DNA from: Paraburkholderia heleia NBRC 101817
GTDB taxonomy: Bacteria > Pseudomonadota > Gammaproteobacteria > Burkholderiales > Burkholderiaceae
DNA: 64,000 nt
Direction: 5' to 3'
Assembly (NCBI RefSeq): GCF_000739775.1
Contig: NZ_BBJH01000008.1
Coordinates: 186,001-250,000, forward strand
Positions 52,217 to 62,325 of this stretch are shown here, one piece after another. Positions within the stretch are counted from its first letter, which is position 1, and every line of letters begins with the position of its first letter. The notes beneath the pieces are model-generated. The model searched no databases and had not been told where the DNA came from. It saw only the letters and a list, made by a program, of their open reading frames with translations. Made by a program: the position numbers and the translations under genes.

Positions 52217-52560
52217 CAAGGTTCGGATTTCGACGTGACATTCGTACATGCCACTCGATGAACGCCATGGCGGCACGAATAGCGTCCCAATGGACATTAG
52301 CCGCGCTCGCAGGCGTTTAAAGACATCTTTTTGTCCAGGCGCCGAGCATTTTTGTTCAAGACGCCCCTCTCTCCTTTGTTTACACTTCGCATTGCGCAAA
52401 ATTGCCGTATTGAACGTTATCCGGCTGCGCTCGACCGCGTTCCAGCAAGCCCGGAACGCCCAACCGGCTTGGGAATGATGGCCTCACATCGTTTTATCGC
52501 CAACGCTCGATCAGATGCGCGCCGTCGGGATATTCACGATCCCGTCGGCCGGAGACGACC
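52217..52560. other. Upstream region of the large STAND regulator
   Basis: About 340 bases without a gene. CATCTTTTTGTC at 52324-52335 is repeated in inverse orientation (GACAAAAAGATG, 56477-56488) upstream of the second STAND regulator. No clear promoter is visible. Confidence 0.35.
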
Positions 52561-55494
52561 ATGATTCAAATAGGATCGTTGCAGGTCAGTTTCGATCAGC
52601 GAAACATTCAGCAGAATGGCCTTCCGCAGCGAATCGGCGCGCGCGCTTTCGATATTCTCGAAGCGCTCTATCGTGCCAATGGCGCCATTCTGTCGAAAGA
52701 CGACATTATGGATGCGGTCTGGCCGGGCCAGATCGTGGAAGAGAATCGCCTTCAGGTGCATATCGCGGCGTTGCGCAAGCTGCTCGGCGCCGATCGCGAT
52801 CTGATCAAGACCGTGCCTGGCCGGGGCTATCTGCTGGTTGCGAGAGCCCTCCAGGCGGCCGGGTCGCGCTCCCGTGCCGAGCCCGCGCATGAACTCCCCG
52901 CGCTCCCCCCACTCGTCTCGCCGCTGATCGGGCGCGACGCCGAGATCGAGCAACTGCTCGACCAGGTCGATCGCGGACCGGTCACGACCGTCGTCGGCGC
53001 GGGCGGCATCGGCAAGACTGCGCTCGCACTCCACGCTGCGAACGCAATGCATTGCCGCAGCGGTCGATCGGTATGCTTCGTGGAGCTTGCCCGAGCCGCC
53101 TCGGGCGAGGCAGTGCTCGATATCCTCGCCGAAGCGTTCAGGTTTCCCATGGAAGACGGGCAGCGCCGGACCGACGCGCTGTATGACGCTCTCGCCCATT
53201 CCGGGTGCCTTCTCGTGCTCGACAACGCCGAGCATGTGATCGACGTGACCGCGCGGCTCGTGGAGGCGCTGGCCGTGCGCAGCTCATTGGTGCGCGTGCT
53301 CGTGACGAGCCGGGAAGCTCTGCACATCCGTGCCGAATCCGTGCTGCGCCTGGAGCCGCTCGCCGTGCCCGAGGCCGGGCTGCCAACCGAGGCGCTGCTC
53401 GCCTCGCCGGCGGTCGAGCTGTTTCTGTGCCGCGCGCGCTCGCTCGCAACGGACTGCGTCACCGACAGGCGGAGCATTGCCCTCGCCGCCGACATCTGCA
53501 GGCGCCTCGACGGCCTGCCGCTCGCCATCGAACTCGCCGCGGCGCGGGTGGCCACGCTCGGCGTGGAAGGCGTGGCTTCGCGGCTCGACCGCCAGCTCGA
53601 CCTGCTCACGGGCGGCTTGCGTTCGGCATTGCCGCGCCACCAGACCTTGCGCGCGACGTTCGAGTGGAGCTACGCGTTGCTCGACACGCCGTCGCGCATT
53701 CTCTTTCGCCGCATCGGCTGCTTTACGGGCCCCTTCACGTTCGATGCGGTCTGCGCAGTCGCCACCGAGCCCGGCATGTCGATCGCAGTGGTCGTCGCGA
53801 GTCTCGGCGAACTCGCGACGAAGTCGCTCCTGAACGTGGAATTCGATGGTCCGATCACCACATATCGGCTGACCAGGAGCACGCGCGCCTATGCGCTGGA
53901 AAAACAGCGCGACGAAGGCGAACTGCACGCCATCGCGTCGCGGCACATGCGCTACATGAAAAAGCGCATCGAAGAAAGCGGCGTTGCCCACGCGGAAGGC
54001 AGCCGGCACGGCACAGACCTCAACACGCGACTTTCTCTCGACGACGCGCGCAGCGCCTACGATTGGGCGTTCTCCGAGAACGGCGATCCGGCCCAGGGCG
54101 TCGCGCTCGCGGGGGCGCTCGTCGGCACGCTGCTCGAAGCCTCGCTCGTGCACGAATGCTGCGAACGGGCACGGCATGCGCTGGAAGTGCTCGACACGTT
54201 GCCCCACGGCTCGGTCGATGTTGTCTGCGAAATGCGGCTGTGCGCCGCCTACGCCTCCACGCTCATCTCCGTGGGCGACGACGTCGAGGTCGCCATATCG
54301 ATGTGGCAACGCGTCTTGCAGCTCGCACAGGCGGCGGGCGACCATGCGTTCGTGACGCGCGCCCTCTGGGGCCTCTGGAACGCCACGCTGACAATCGCCG
54401 ACGTTCAGGCCTCGATCCGCTACGCCACCCGCCTCCAGCAAGCCGCGGAGCATGGCGGGTCGCGCGGCGTCGTGCTGGCCGGAGCCATGCTCGCCGTTTC
54501 GCTCCACTGCTTCGGCGAGCACGAGCAGGCCCGCGAGCGCCTCGAATCCGCCGTTGCCGCGCTCAGTGAACGGGACCCGGCGGACGCGTCCTGCGGCACG
54601 CCGGGTGTGGACCCGCTCATTTTCTGCAATGGCACGCTCGCACGCATTGCCTGGTTTCAGGGCAAGCCTGAGCAGGCGATGCAACGGGTACAAATGTCGC
54701 TGAATCCGGTACGCCGGGACAAGCTGGAGCCTTCGCTAAGCCACGTGCTCGCCACCGTGGCGGTGCCGGTCGCGCTTCAATGTGGCGACGTGCAAGCCGC
54801 GGCGCGCTATCTCGCCCTGTTGCGATCGCAGGTGGCGACGCATCGCTTCGCCGTCTGGGAAGATTTCGCGGAATGCCTCTCCGTCCAGCTAGATCTGCAG
54901 TCGGGCGACGAAGCATCGGCGCTCGCAAGGCTAGAGCCCGCGCTTCAGCGCCTCCTTGCGCGCGGGTTCCGGCGTGTCATCGCGCCGTTTATCGTGTCGA
55001 GTGCCGAGGCGCTTGCAGGCGCTCACCGTTTCGCAGAGGCCGCAGCGAGGCTCGACGACGCGATCAAGCGCAGCGAGACCCACGGCGAGCATTACTTCCT
55101 GCCCGAACTGCTGCGGGCCAGGGGCTGCGTGGCGCTTCGGCAAGCGCACGCGCTCGATGGCGCAGCGCGTGAGGCGCGCACACAGTGCGAAACACAGGCA
55201 CGGCACTTCCTGAATGCCGCCATGACGCTCGCGAGCGAACACGGCGCAGTGATCTGGAAATTGCGCGCCGCGCTCGACCTCGCCACGCATCATTTCGAAA
55301 GAGACGACGCCGCTCGCGCCGTGGCGCTGTTAGCGCAATTCGACAGCCTCTTCGATATGGACTCGCCTGCGCCCGATATCCGGCGCCTTGCCCAACTCCG
55401 CGGCAAGCTGAGCGCGGCGAGTCACTGCGGCTGCCGCCATGCCCCTGGCGGCACGCCGGTCATGCGCGAAAACGTGCGCGTGAAATGGCTTTGA
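52561..55494 (+). CDS. Winged-helix/STAND ATPase regulator with TPR-like C-terminus
   Basis: A 977-residue signal-transducing ATPase. An OmpR-type winged helix (residues 1-95; SKDDIMDAVWPGQIVEENRL) is joined by a linker to an NB-ARC ATPase (Walker A GAGGIGKTAL about 146-155, Walker B CLLVLDNAEH about 216-225, sensor VTSREALHI), a winged-helix region, then about 480 residues of helical TPR-like repeats for ligand or partner sensing. It has no receiver domain. Its 3' end overlaps the opposing AraC gene by 73 bp. A shorter paralog lies at 56555-58000. Confidence 0.9.
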   Translation: MIQIGSLQVSFDQRNIQQNGLPQRIGARAFDILEALYRANGAILSKDDIMDAVWPGQIVEENRLQVHIAALRKLLGADRDLIKTVPGRGYLLVARALQAAGSRSRAEPAHELPALPPLVSPLIGRDAEIEQLLDQVDRGPVTTVVGAGGIGKTALALHAANAMHCRSGRSVCFVELARAASGEAVLDILAEAFRFPMEDGQRRTDALYDALAHSGCLLVLDNAEHVIDVTARLVEALAVRSSLVRVLVTSREALHIRAESVLRLEPLAVPEAGLPTEALLASPAVELFLCRARSLATDCVTDRRSIALAADICRRLDGLPLAIELAAARVATLGVEGVASRLDRQLDLLTGGLRSALPRHQTLRATFEWSYALLDTPSRILFRRIGCFTGPFTFDAVCAVATEPGMSIAVVVASLGELATKSLLNVEFDGPITTYRLTRSTRAYALEKQRDEGELHAIASRHMRYMKKRIEESGVAHAEGSRHGTDLNTRLSLDDARSAYDWAFSENGDPAQGVALAGALVGTLLEASLVHECCERARHALEVLDTLPHGSVDVVCEMRLCAAYASTLISVGDDVEVAISMWQRVLQLAQAAGDHAFVTRALWGLWNATLTIADVQASIRYATRLQQAAEHGGSRGVVLAGAMLAVSLHCFGEHEQARERLESAVAALSERDPADASCGTPGVDPLIFCNGTLARIAWFQGKPEQAMQRVQMSLNPVRRDKLEPSLSHVLATVAVPVALQCGDVQAAARYLALLRSQVATHRFAVWEDFAECLSVQLDLQSGDEASALARLEPALQRLLARGFRRVIAPFIVSSAEALAGAHRFAEAAARLDDAIKRSETHGEHYFLPELLRARGCVALRQAHALDGAAREARTQCETQARHFLNAAMTLASEHGAVIWKLRAALDLATHHFERDDAARAVALLAQFDSLFDMDSPAPDIRRLAQLRGKLSAASHCGCRHAPGGTPVMRENVRVKWL

Positions 55495-56312
55495 TCCGAA
55501 AAGCCGCACCGCAACGCGATCTCCGCGATCGGCCTGTCCGTCTTCTCCAGCATCTCCTGCGCCTTTTCCATACGACGACGCATGAGCCATTGATGAGGCG
55601 CGATGCCGATCGTCATTCGAAAAGCCCGGCAGAAGTACCACGGTGAGAGTTCGCACGCCGCGGCGAGTTGCGGCATGGACAGGTTTTCGTCGAGATGAGC
55701 ATCGATCATCGCTTTCACCCTGGCCACCTGCCAGGGTGCGAGGCGCCCCGGACCATGAGGTTCGCGCACGCGAGCGCCCGTGTAGCGAGCCGCCAGATGA
55801 TGATGCAGGGCGACAACGAGGCCATCCACGAAGAGCCGTGGCGCACGCGCCTCGGACAGCGCCGGCAGCAACAGCTTGCCGATCGATTCGACGAACGGGT
55901 CGTGCGCCCCATGAGGCACGGCCAGTTCGCGAATGGGCGCGCGGTCTTCGGCCGCCGCCAACTGCTCGAGTGTCGCCTGCGGCAAGTAGAACTGGATACA
56001 GTCGAATGCGGTAGGAAGAAAGGCCGTGGGGCGCGCCGCGAGATCAACGACGGAGATCGCGCCGCGCCCATAGGGCGCCACCGGTTCGTGTTCGCCGTCG
56101 AGCCACAATTCGTGTCTGGGTAACGGCTGGAGTTGCAGCGACAAGACGAATGCGTTCGCGGGCGGGATCGGCTCAGTGAGGTTGACCGTGTTCTTCGTGG
56201 CCGTTAGCCGCGTGATCGTGATGTCCGCGTTGTGTAGCGACGTACTCCGCAGAATGCGCGCTTCAGGAAGATGAAAATAAGCGGCTGCATTGCCAGCGTA
56301 TTCCGCATTCAT
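55422..56312 (-). CDS. AraC family regulator, overlapping the STAND gene tail-to-tail
   Basis: A 296-residue regulator with a cupin-like N-terminal half and the two AraC HTH motifs at the C-terminus (LSMPQLAAACELSPWYFCRAF and IAEIALRCGFSDQSHFTRTF). ATG 56312 (MNAEYAGN) is one choice; 56348 is another. Its last 73 bp are the antisense of the end of the 977-residue regulator, so expression of one may interfere with the other. A second AraC gene has the same relation to the paralog. Confidence 0.9.
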   Translation of the reverse strand: MNAEYAGNAAAYFHLPEARILRSTSLHNADITITRLTATKNTVNLTEPIPPANAFVLSLQLQPLPRHELWLDGEHEPVAPYGRGAISVVDLAARPTAFLPTAFDCIQFYLPQATLEQLAAAEDRAPIRELAVPHGAHDPFVESIGKLLLPALSEARAPRLFVDGLVVALHHHLAARYTGARVREPHGPGRLAPWQVARVKAMIDAHLDENLSMPQLAAACELSPWYFCRAFRMTIGIAPHQWLMRRRMEKAQEMLEKTDRPIAEIALRCGFSDQSHFTRTFSRMTGVPPGAWRQPQ

Positions 56313-56554
56313 GGCGTTCTCGTCCGGTGTCTGGCGAACGTGGGCCAAACATAAATCGTCTACGGCTCGTCAAGATAGCCTGTTTCCGCGGGAAGCCGCA
56401 TTAAATAAATTTAATACCGGGGGACGGCGTATCGCGCGCCGAGTCTTTGGGACGGCAATCCGTTCGTGTAAAACACGACAAAAAGATGCAAGACCGTCTC
56501 GCGTACGCCTGCCTAGAATGGTCCGCACGAAATTGCGTGTGGCGCTCCATTGGC

Positions 56555-58000
56555 ATGATCAGAATTGCAGAATACGAAATCGATCTCGACATGCGCGAGT
56601 TGCGCAGAAACGGCGCGCCGCAGCCGCTCGGGGCGCGCGCGTTCGACGTTCTCGCCACGCTGGTTCGAGCCGGTGGTGAGATCGTCACCAAGGAAGCATT
56701 GAAGCGCGGCGTGTGGCCCGCCAGGGTCGTCGAGGAAAACAACATACACGTTCAGTTATCGTCATTGCGCAAGGCGTTGGGCGACGCGCGCGCGTGTATC
56801 GTCACCGTCGACGGCCGTGGCTATCGGTTCGCCCATCCAGAGGCCGTGCGCCCCCGCCCGCCTTCGCCCCCCGCTGCCCAGGCGCGGAACGCCACGGCCC
56901 TTTGCCCTTCGTGCGAGACGCCGCTGATCGGCCGACATGCCGAGATCGACGCTGCGCTCGCCACTCTCGATGCTGCACAGACGCTCACGATCACGGGACC
57001 GGCGGGTATCGGCAAAACGGCGTTGGCGCTGGCTATCGCCCATCGGCTTGGCACCGTGGCGGCATTCGATACCTGCTTCGTCGAACTTTCGATGTTGCAG
57101 AGCCAGCAGGAACGGCTCGCTGCGATCGCAGACCGATGCGGTGCGGGAACTGACGACGGCACAGCGCCACTCGAACGCATACGCCGCGCGCTAGCCCAAC
57201 GGCGCAGCCTGGTCGTGCTCGACACGGCGGACCACCTGATCGACGAGGTCGGCTCCCTCGTCGCGCGCATCGTCTCCGACAACCCGAGGCTGCGTGTGCT
57301 CGTGACGAGCCGGGAGCGGCTTTACGGCACACACGAGCGTGTGATGCGGCTCGCCCCGCTCGCGGTGCCGTCGTCCGCGGCGTCTTTTGCCGAGGCGCTC
57401 GACACGGCCGCCGTCCAGCTCTTTCTCGCGCGGGCGCCGTCCGCCGACAAGGCGATCCGCATCGAGAACAACCTGATCCACCATGTCGCCGAAATCTGCC
57501 GACGGCTGGACGGCAATCCGCTCGAAATCGAACTGGCCGCGGCGCGCGCACCGCTCTTCGGCGTGGTGGAGTTGAACCGGCGGCTCGACGAACGCATGGA
57601 CCTGCTCACCTCGGGCTATCGCACGGCGTTGCCGCGCCATCGGACACTGCGGGCGAACCTCGACTGGAGTTACCGCCTGCTCAGCGCGCCGACGCGCAGG
57701 CTGTTTCGCCGCCTGGCTGTATTCAACCATGCGTTCACGCTCGACGCCGTGCGCGCGGTTGCCTGCGACAAGACGCTGAAAGACACATGCGCGATGGAAG
57801 GCATATGCGAACTCGCCGCGAAATCGATGATCACGGTTGAGTGCGAGAGCCCGCTCGTGACCTATCGCCTGGGCCAAACGCTGCGCACCTACGCGCTCGA
57901 ACGCTTGCGATGCGACGACGATGCCACCCCTCTCGCGCAACGCCACGCCCGCTATCTCGCTGCGCTCGCACATGGCCCGGCGGATTCACGATCTGGATGA
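56555..58000 (+). CDS. Short winged-helix/STAND ATPase regulator without TPR region
   Basis: A 481-residue paralog of the protein at 52561. Winged helix residues 1-95, Walker A GPAGIGKTAL about 148-157, Walker B SLVVLDTADH, sensor VTSRERLYG. It ends soon after the TYALERLR segment, exactly where the larger protein begins its TPR region, so it is either a natural short form or truncated. ATG 56555 fits the family. Its last 15 bp overlap the next opposing AraC gene. Confidence 0.88.
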   Translation: MIRIAEYEIDLDMRELRRNGAPQPLGARAFDVLATLVRAGGEIVTKEALKRGVWPARVVEENNIHVQLSSLRKALGDARACIVTVDGRGYRFAHPEAVRPRPPSPPAAQARNATALCPSCETPLIGRHAEIDAALATLDAAQTLTITGPAGIGKTALALAIAHRLGTVAAFDTCFVELSMLQSQQERLAAIADRCGAGTDDGTAPLERIRRALAQRRSLVVLDTADHLIDEVGSLVARIVSDNPRLRVLVTSRERLYGTHERVMRLAPLAVPSSAASFAEALDTAAVQLFLARAPSADKAIRIENNLIHHVAEICRRLDGNPLEIELAAARAPLFGVVELNRRLDERMDLLTSGYRTALPRHRTLRANLDWSYRLLSAPTRRLFRRLAVFNHAFTLDAVRAVACDKTLKDTCAMEGICELAAKSMITVECESPLVTYRLGQTLRTYALERLRCDDDATPLAQRHARYLAALAHGPADSRSG

Positions 58001-58687
58001 GCCGCGCCGACGCGCCGTAACCGGCACACCGCGCCACTTGCGCCAGCATTGTGGAGTCATGCCCGTGATATCCCGGAAGGCGCGCGAAAAATGCGCATGG
58101 CTGCTGAAACCACAGATCCGGGCAATATCGCTCAATGTCAGGTCGGGATCGGTCAGCATGTTCCTCGCGCGTTTGATTCGAATGCGAAGCAGCCATCGTT
58201 TGGGCGTCTCGCCCGTTTCGCCGTTTATCGCCCGCGCGAGGTTCTGACGCGAAATGCCCAGCGCCTGGGCGAGCCCGGAAGGCGTAAGGCCTTGCGCGGG
58301 CGAACCGGCGATCCAGCCAAGCGTACTCAGCCGCTGCGCTGTGCTGAGCCCAGGGCCGCGACGATCGAGCAGCAATGCGAGACGATCTGCACCGTCAATG
58401 CATGCGGCGCTCGCCATCAACAGGCCGTGCAGGACTCCTCGTGTGCCCGCATGCGTCGCCGCGAGCGCGTCGCGCATCAGCGCGCCGAGGCTCACGCGTT
58501 GCGGACTGCCTTGCAAGAGGTGATCGATCAGCGTATCGAAGTCACGTAGCAAGGCGTCTTCGGGCAGCCATTCGCCGCGCTCGCCGCCAACGCGCTCGAG
58601 CAACGCCAGAATGAGCCGCGCCTCATGCGATAGATTCGCGTTGTCCTTTAAGTTCTCTGGCGATCGACGAATACGGGATGACGGCAC
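57986..58687 (-). CDS. AraC family regulator, overlapping the short STAND gene
   Basis: A 233-residue regulator with a short N-terminal helical part and C-terminal AraC HTH pair (LAQALGISRQNLARAINGETG and LSDIARICGFSSHAHFSRAF). The first half resembles no named effector domain. It is convergent with the paralogous STAND gene and overlaps it by 15 bp. The 230 bases upstream (58688-58917) have no gene. Confidence 0.88.
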   Translation of the reverse strand: MPSSRIRRSPENLKDNANLSHEARLILALLERVGGERGEWLPEDALLRDFDTLIDHLLQGSPQRVSLGALMRDALAATHAGTRGVLHGLLMASAACIDGADRLALLLDRRGPGLSTAQRLSTLGWIAGSPAQGLTPSGLAQALGISRQNLARAINGETGETPKRWLLRIRIKRARNMLTDPDLTLSDIARICGFSSHAHFSRAFRDITGMTPQCWRKWRGVPVTARRRGSSRS

Positions 58688-58917
58688 GATTTTTCCAGGC
58701 GGATTCCTGTTGATTGCGATTTCGCACTATAGGCAGCGACGTCATCAGGCGCAAGCGTGAATGGCGCGCAAAAGCAGCGACGATGCGGCATCAACGGCGT
58801 ACGCGCGCTCCATTCTGGAGCAAACAGGTTGCCACAAACTTCGTTAAAAGTCCTGAATGGAGCGCTGAATTGCGGTACGTTTTTCGGCTTGCCGCGACGT
58901 CGTGCCGACCGCCGGGA

Positions 58918-60063
58918 TCAGCATGCCAGGGCCAGCTTTACGATCAGACCCGGCGTGTTGTCCTCGAGCCGCAGCGTGCCGCCGTGCAAGGCCGCCACCC
59001 CTTTGACGAGCGCGAGTCCGAGACCGACTCCGGGCGTCCCGCGGCTCGCGTCGCCGCGATAGAACCGTTCGGTTACCCTGACTTTCTCGCCATCCGGAAT
59101 ACCGGGACCATCGTCAGCCACCGCAACTTCAATCGAGCCGCCGGCACGGCTCAGGCGAACATCCACGTGCGTGCCCGCAAACTTCAGCGCATTGTCGATG
59201 AGATTGCCGATAGCCTGGGCGAGCAACAGAGGATCGACCAGCGCGGGCAAGCTGTCCGGGCCACTCGGGGTGAGCACGAGGCCGCGCAGCTCCGCCAGCG
59301 GCTGATAGAATTCCACCGCCTCGCCGACGATGTGAGCGACATCGCTTTGCACGAATCCCGACTTGCGTACGCCCGCATCGATTTCCGCGAGCCGCAGCAG
59401 CGCGTTGAAAATACCGATGACGCGGTCGATGTCGCCCAACGCGCCTTCCAGCCGTTCGAGCGTATCGCCGTCGACCTTCTTCTTGAGGTCGAGGATCATC
59501 GACTCCATCCTGAAGCGGAGTTCGGTCAGCGGGGTGCGTAGATCGTGAGCGATGGCATTCGATGTATTGCGCACGCTGTTGATCATTTCGATCAATGCCT
59601 CCTGCGCGGCCTCGCGGCAGCGCACCTCTTCCTGAAGCCGTGCGTTCTGCTCTATCAAGGCTTTCTGCAGGCGTCCCAGCTTAAGATGCGTCTTGACCCG
59701 CGCGAGCAGCTCCTCCATTTGCAGCGGCTTGGTCACGTAGTCGACCGCCCCGACGTGGAAGCCGGCCGTTTTGTCTTCCGTCTGCGAAAGCGAGGTCATG
59801 AAAATGACGGGGACCGCGCGGGTGCGCGGATTCTCCTTGAGCCTGCGGCACACCTCGAAACCGTCCAGCCCAGGCATCATCACGTCGAGCAGTATCAGGT
59901 CAGGCCGCACGAGATCCGCGCGACTGAGCGCTTCTTCGCCGTCGCGGGCAATCGACACACGCAGATCATTGCCTTCGAGAAAGTCGACCACCAGGCCCAG
60001 ATTCGACGCCGTATCGTCGACAACCAGAACAAGCGGCGCAATGCTGTCGAGTTTCTCTGTCAT
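58918..60063 (-). CDS. Response-regulator/histidine-kinase hybrid
   Basis: A 381-residue protein with an N-terminal receiver (phospho-Asp D60, LILLDVMMPGLDG), a coiled linker and a C-terminal kinase. The phospho-His is H173 in AIAHDLRTPLTELR, and the ATPase has DNALKFAG, DDGPGIPDG and GVGLGLALVKGVA. No membrane segment. It is the last gene of the sensor operon; its ATG overlaps the previous stop (ATGA). It may receive phosphate from the upstream kinases and act as an intermediate. Confidence 0.9.
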   Translation of the reverse strand: MTEKLDSIAPLVLVVDDTASNLGLVVDFLEGNDLRVSIARDGEEALSRADLVRPDLILLDVMMPGLDGFEVCRRLKENPRTRAVPVIFMTSLSQTEDKTAGFHVGAVDYVTKPLQMEELLARVKTHLKLGRLQKALIEQNARLQEEVRCREAAQEALIEMINSVRNTSNAIAHDLRTPLTELRFRMESMILDLKKKVDGDTLERLEGALGDIDRVIGIFNALLRLAEIDAGVRKSGFVQSDVAHIVGEAVEFYQPLAELRGLVLTPSGPDSLPALVDPLLLAQAIGNLIDNALKFAGTHVDVRLSRAGGSIEVAVADDGPGIPDGEKVRVTERFYRGDASRGTPGVGLGLALVKGVAALHGGTLRLEDNTPGLIVKLALAC

Positions 60064-62306
60064 GCCGGTTCTCTTCCATTCCAATGCCGCTCGATGAACG
60101 CGAGCAGTTCTCTCGATTCGAAATTTTCGGCGAGCCGACGTACCCGTAGCACGAATGCCTGGTAACGCCCGTCGCTTTCCAGTAGCGCATTGGCGTGACG
60201 CATGACATCGCGCATCTGCCCCCGCAACGCCAGACGATGCAAAATTTCCATGTCCTCGTGCAAGGGAACGGCCAGCGGCGCGCCCGTGCCGAGGCCCACT
60301 GGAACGGACGGCAAAGGCATGGAAGTGCCAGCCGCCGGCTCGTGCGCCGCAGTGTCGATGTCCTGACTCCCCGTGCCATCCGCGCCGCACGCTGCACATA
60401 CCGAATCGCCCGGTACCTGCACCGCGAGATCGAACCAGAAGCGGCTCCCTCGGCCAAGTTCGCTCTCCACATGAATCTCGCTGCCCATGAGCCATACAAG
60501 CTGTTGACTGATGGACAGGCCAAGACCCACGCCCGCGCTGCGCCGCTCGGTATCGCCCGCCTGCTCGAACGGCCTGAACACGCGCTCCAGCTGGTCGCGC
60601 GTAATGCCCACGCCGGTGTCCGATACCTCGAACCGCAGGAGGCCGGGGCTGATCTGTCTTACCGCGAATGTGACCTCGCCTTCGTCCGTGAATTTCACGG
60701 CATTCGAAAGCAGGTTGAGCAACACCTGGCGCAGGCGCTTTTCGTCGACCCGAATCACGGCCGGCAGGCAACGCGCGATCACGCGGGTCTGCGTCAGGCC
60801 TTTCTCCCTCGCCCGCACAGCGACCATGTCCGCAAGCATTTCCAGAAACGGCGCGAGCAGCACATCGGCCAGTTGCAGTTCGGTCTGGCCCGCGCCGATA
60901 CGCGCAAACTCCAGCAAGTCGTTTATCAGCGTCAACAGATGTGTTCCGCTTTGCTCGATGACTGCGACGTGCGACCTGTGGCGGGGTACGAGCGTGTCGT
61001 CGTGGCGCAGGACCTGTGCATAGCCGAGGATGCCGTTCAGCGGAGTGCGCAGCTCGTGGCTGATATTGGCGAGGAATTCATCTTTGGCTTTATTTGCGGC
61101 CTCCGCCTCGTCTCGCGCCACGCGCAGCGCCTGTTCAGCGCGCTTGAGAGCGGTAATGTCGATCAACGTGCCGCTCAGGCAGACAGCCGCCCCATCGGCA
61201 TGCCTGCGCGGCGCGCCGCGCGTGAGAACCCATCGGTATGAGCCGTCGCGGTGCAACAGGCGGTGCTCGATCGCCAACGCTCCGCCGCTTTCGGCCTGGT
61301 TCCTGAACGCCTCGCCAAAGCGGTTGAGGTCGTCGGGATGGACGAGTTCCATGAACCGCTCGAAGCTGGGAGCGCCGGCATGCTCGCCATAGCCAAGCCA
61401 CTCGTGCGCGTTCCAGCAGCGCAGCACCCAATGGCGCTCGTCTTCGCCATCGAGTTCGAGATCCCATACGCCGACGTTGGACCCCTGCATGGCAGCGTCC
61501 AGTCGCGCGTTGGTTGCGCGCAGTATCTCCGCTTGCGCCGCGCGCCGTGTTTGCGTCACGTCGCGGATGGCGAGCACCGCGCCGACGACCTGCCCCACAT
61601 CATCGACTATCGGCGTGCCTCGGGCTTCGACCGGAGCTTCGCGTCCATGCCTGCCGACCAGCCTGGTCCTGAGCGGCAAGTCGACCGGGGCCTGCCTGCC
61701 CAGAACCGCGGTGCCCCTGTCGCCCAGCGGCACGTTCGTGTCCTCGTCGATCAGCACGAGCACCTCTGCGAGCGGCCGACCAGCGGCCTCCTCGCGCGAC
61801 CATCCGGTCAACGCCTCGGCCACGGGATTGATCAGCGTGATGCGCGATTCGCAGTCGGTCGCAATCACGCCGTCGCCAATACTGGCAAGCGTGACCGCAT
61901 AGCGATGCTCGCTGTCGCGCAGCCGGCGCTCCGCACCATGCTTGTACAGCGCCATCTCCACGACAGTGCGCAGTTGCTGGTCTTCGAAGGGCTTCAGCAC
62001 GTAGCCGAACGGTTCGGTGACGGTCGCGCGGCGGACTGTCTCCTCGTCCGCGTAGGCGGTGAGAAATACCACGGGCAGACCATGCGCCTCGCGTAGCCGC
62101 CTCGCCGTATCGATGCCGTCCAGGTTGCCTTCCAGACGCACGTCCATGAGCACGAGGTCCAGCGGCGCCTGCGCCGCCACCGCGATCGCCTCCTCGCCGC
62201 TCGCGACACTGCCCGCGATTGCATGCCCGCAGCGCACCAACTGCTGAGCGATATCGCGTGCCACCACACGATCGTCTTCCACGATGAGTATGCGCGCGGA
62301 TGCCAT
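60060..62306 (-). CDS. Soluble hybrid sensor kinase (REC-PAS-PAS-HisKA-ATPase)
   Basis: A 748-residue cytosolic kinase. The receiver comes first (D55 in LVLMDVRLEG), then two PAS domains (about 130-250 and 265-390), a HisKA domain with H417 in ANISHELRTPLNG and an ATPase domain with NLLSNAVKF and GVGLGLSISQQL. A C-terminal segment after 660 has helices like a histidine-phosphotransfer part. ATG 62306 begins the receiver. It lies 20 nt after the larger kinase gene. Confidence 0.92.
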   Translation of the reverse strand: MASARILIVEDDRVVARDIAQQLVRCGHAIAGSVASGEEAIAVAAQAPLDLVLMDVRLEGNLDGIDTARRLREAHGLPVVFLTAYADEETVRRATVTEPFGYVLKPFEDQQLRTVVEMALYKHGAERRLRDSEHRYAVTLASIGDGVIATDCESRITLINPVAEALTGWSREEAAGRPLAEVLVLIDEDTNVPLGDRGTAVLGRQAPVDLPLRTRLVGRHGREAPVEARGTPIVDDVGQVVGAVLAIRDVTQTRRAAQAEILRATNARLDAAMQGSNVGVWDLELDGEDERHWVLRCWNAHEWLGYGEHAGAPSFERFMELVHPDDLNRFGEAFRNQAESGGALAIEHRLLHRDGSYRWVLTRGAPRRHADGAAVCLSGTLIDITALKRAEQALRVARDEAEAANKAKDEFLANISHELRTPLNGILGYAQVLRHDDTLVPRHRSHVAVIEQSGTHLLTLINDLLEFARIGAGQTELQLADVLLAPFLEMLADMVAVRAREKGLTQTRVIARCLPAVIRVDEKRLRQVLLNLLSNAVKFTDEGEVTFAVRQISPGLLRFEVSDTGVGITRDQLERVFRPFEQAGDTERRSAGVGLGLSISQQLVWLMGSEIHVESELGRGSRFWFDLAVQVPGDSVCAACGADGTGSQDIDTAAHEPAAGTSMPLPSVPVGLGTGAPLAVPLHEDMEILHRLALRGQMRDVMRHANALLESDGRYQAFVLRVRRLAENFESRELLAFIERHWNGREPA

Positions 62307-62325
62307 GATGAAGCCCGTTGAGTCC

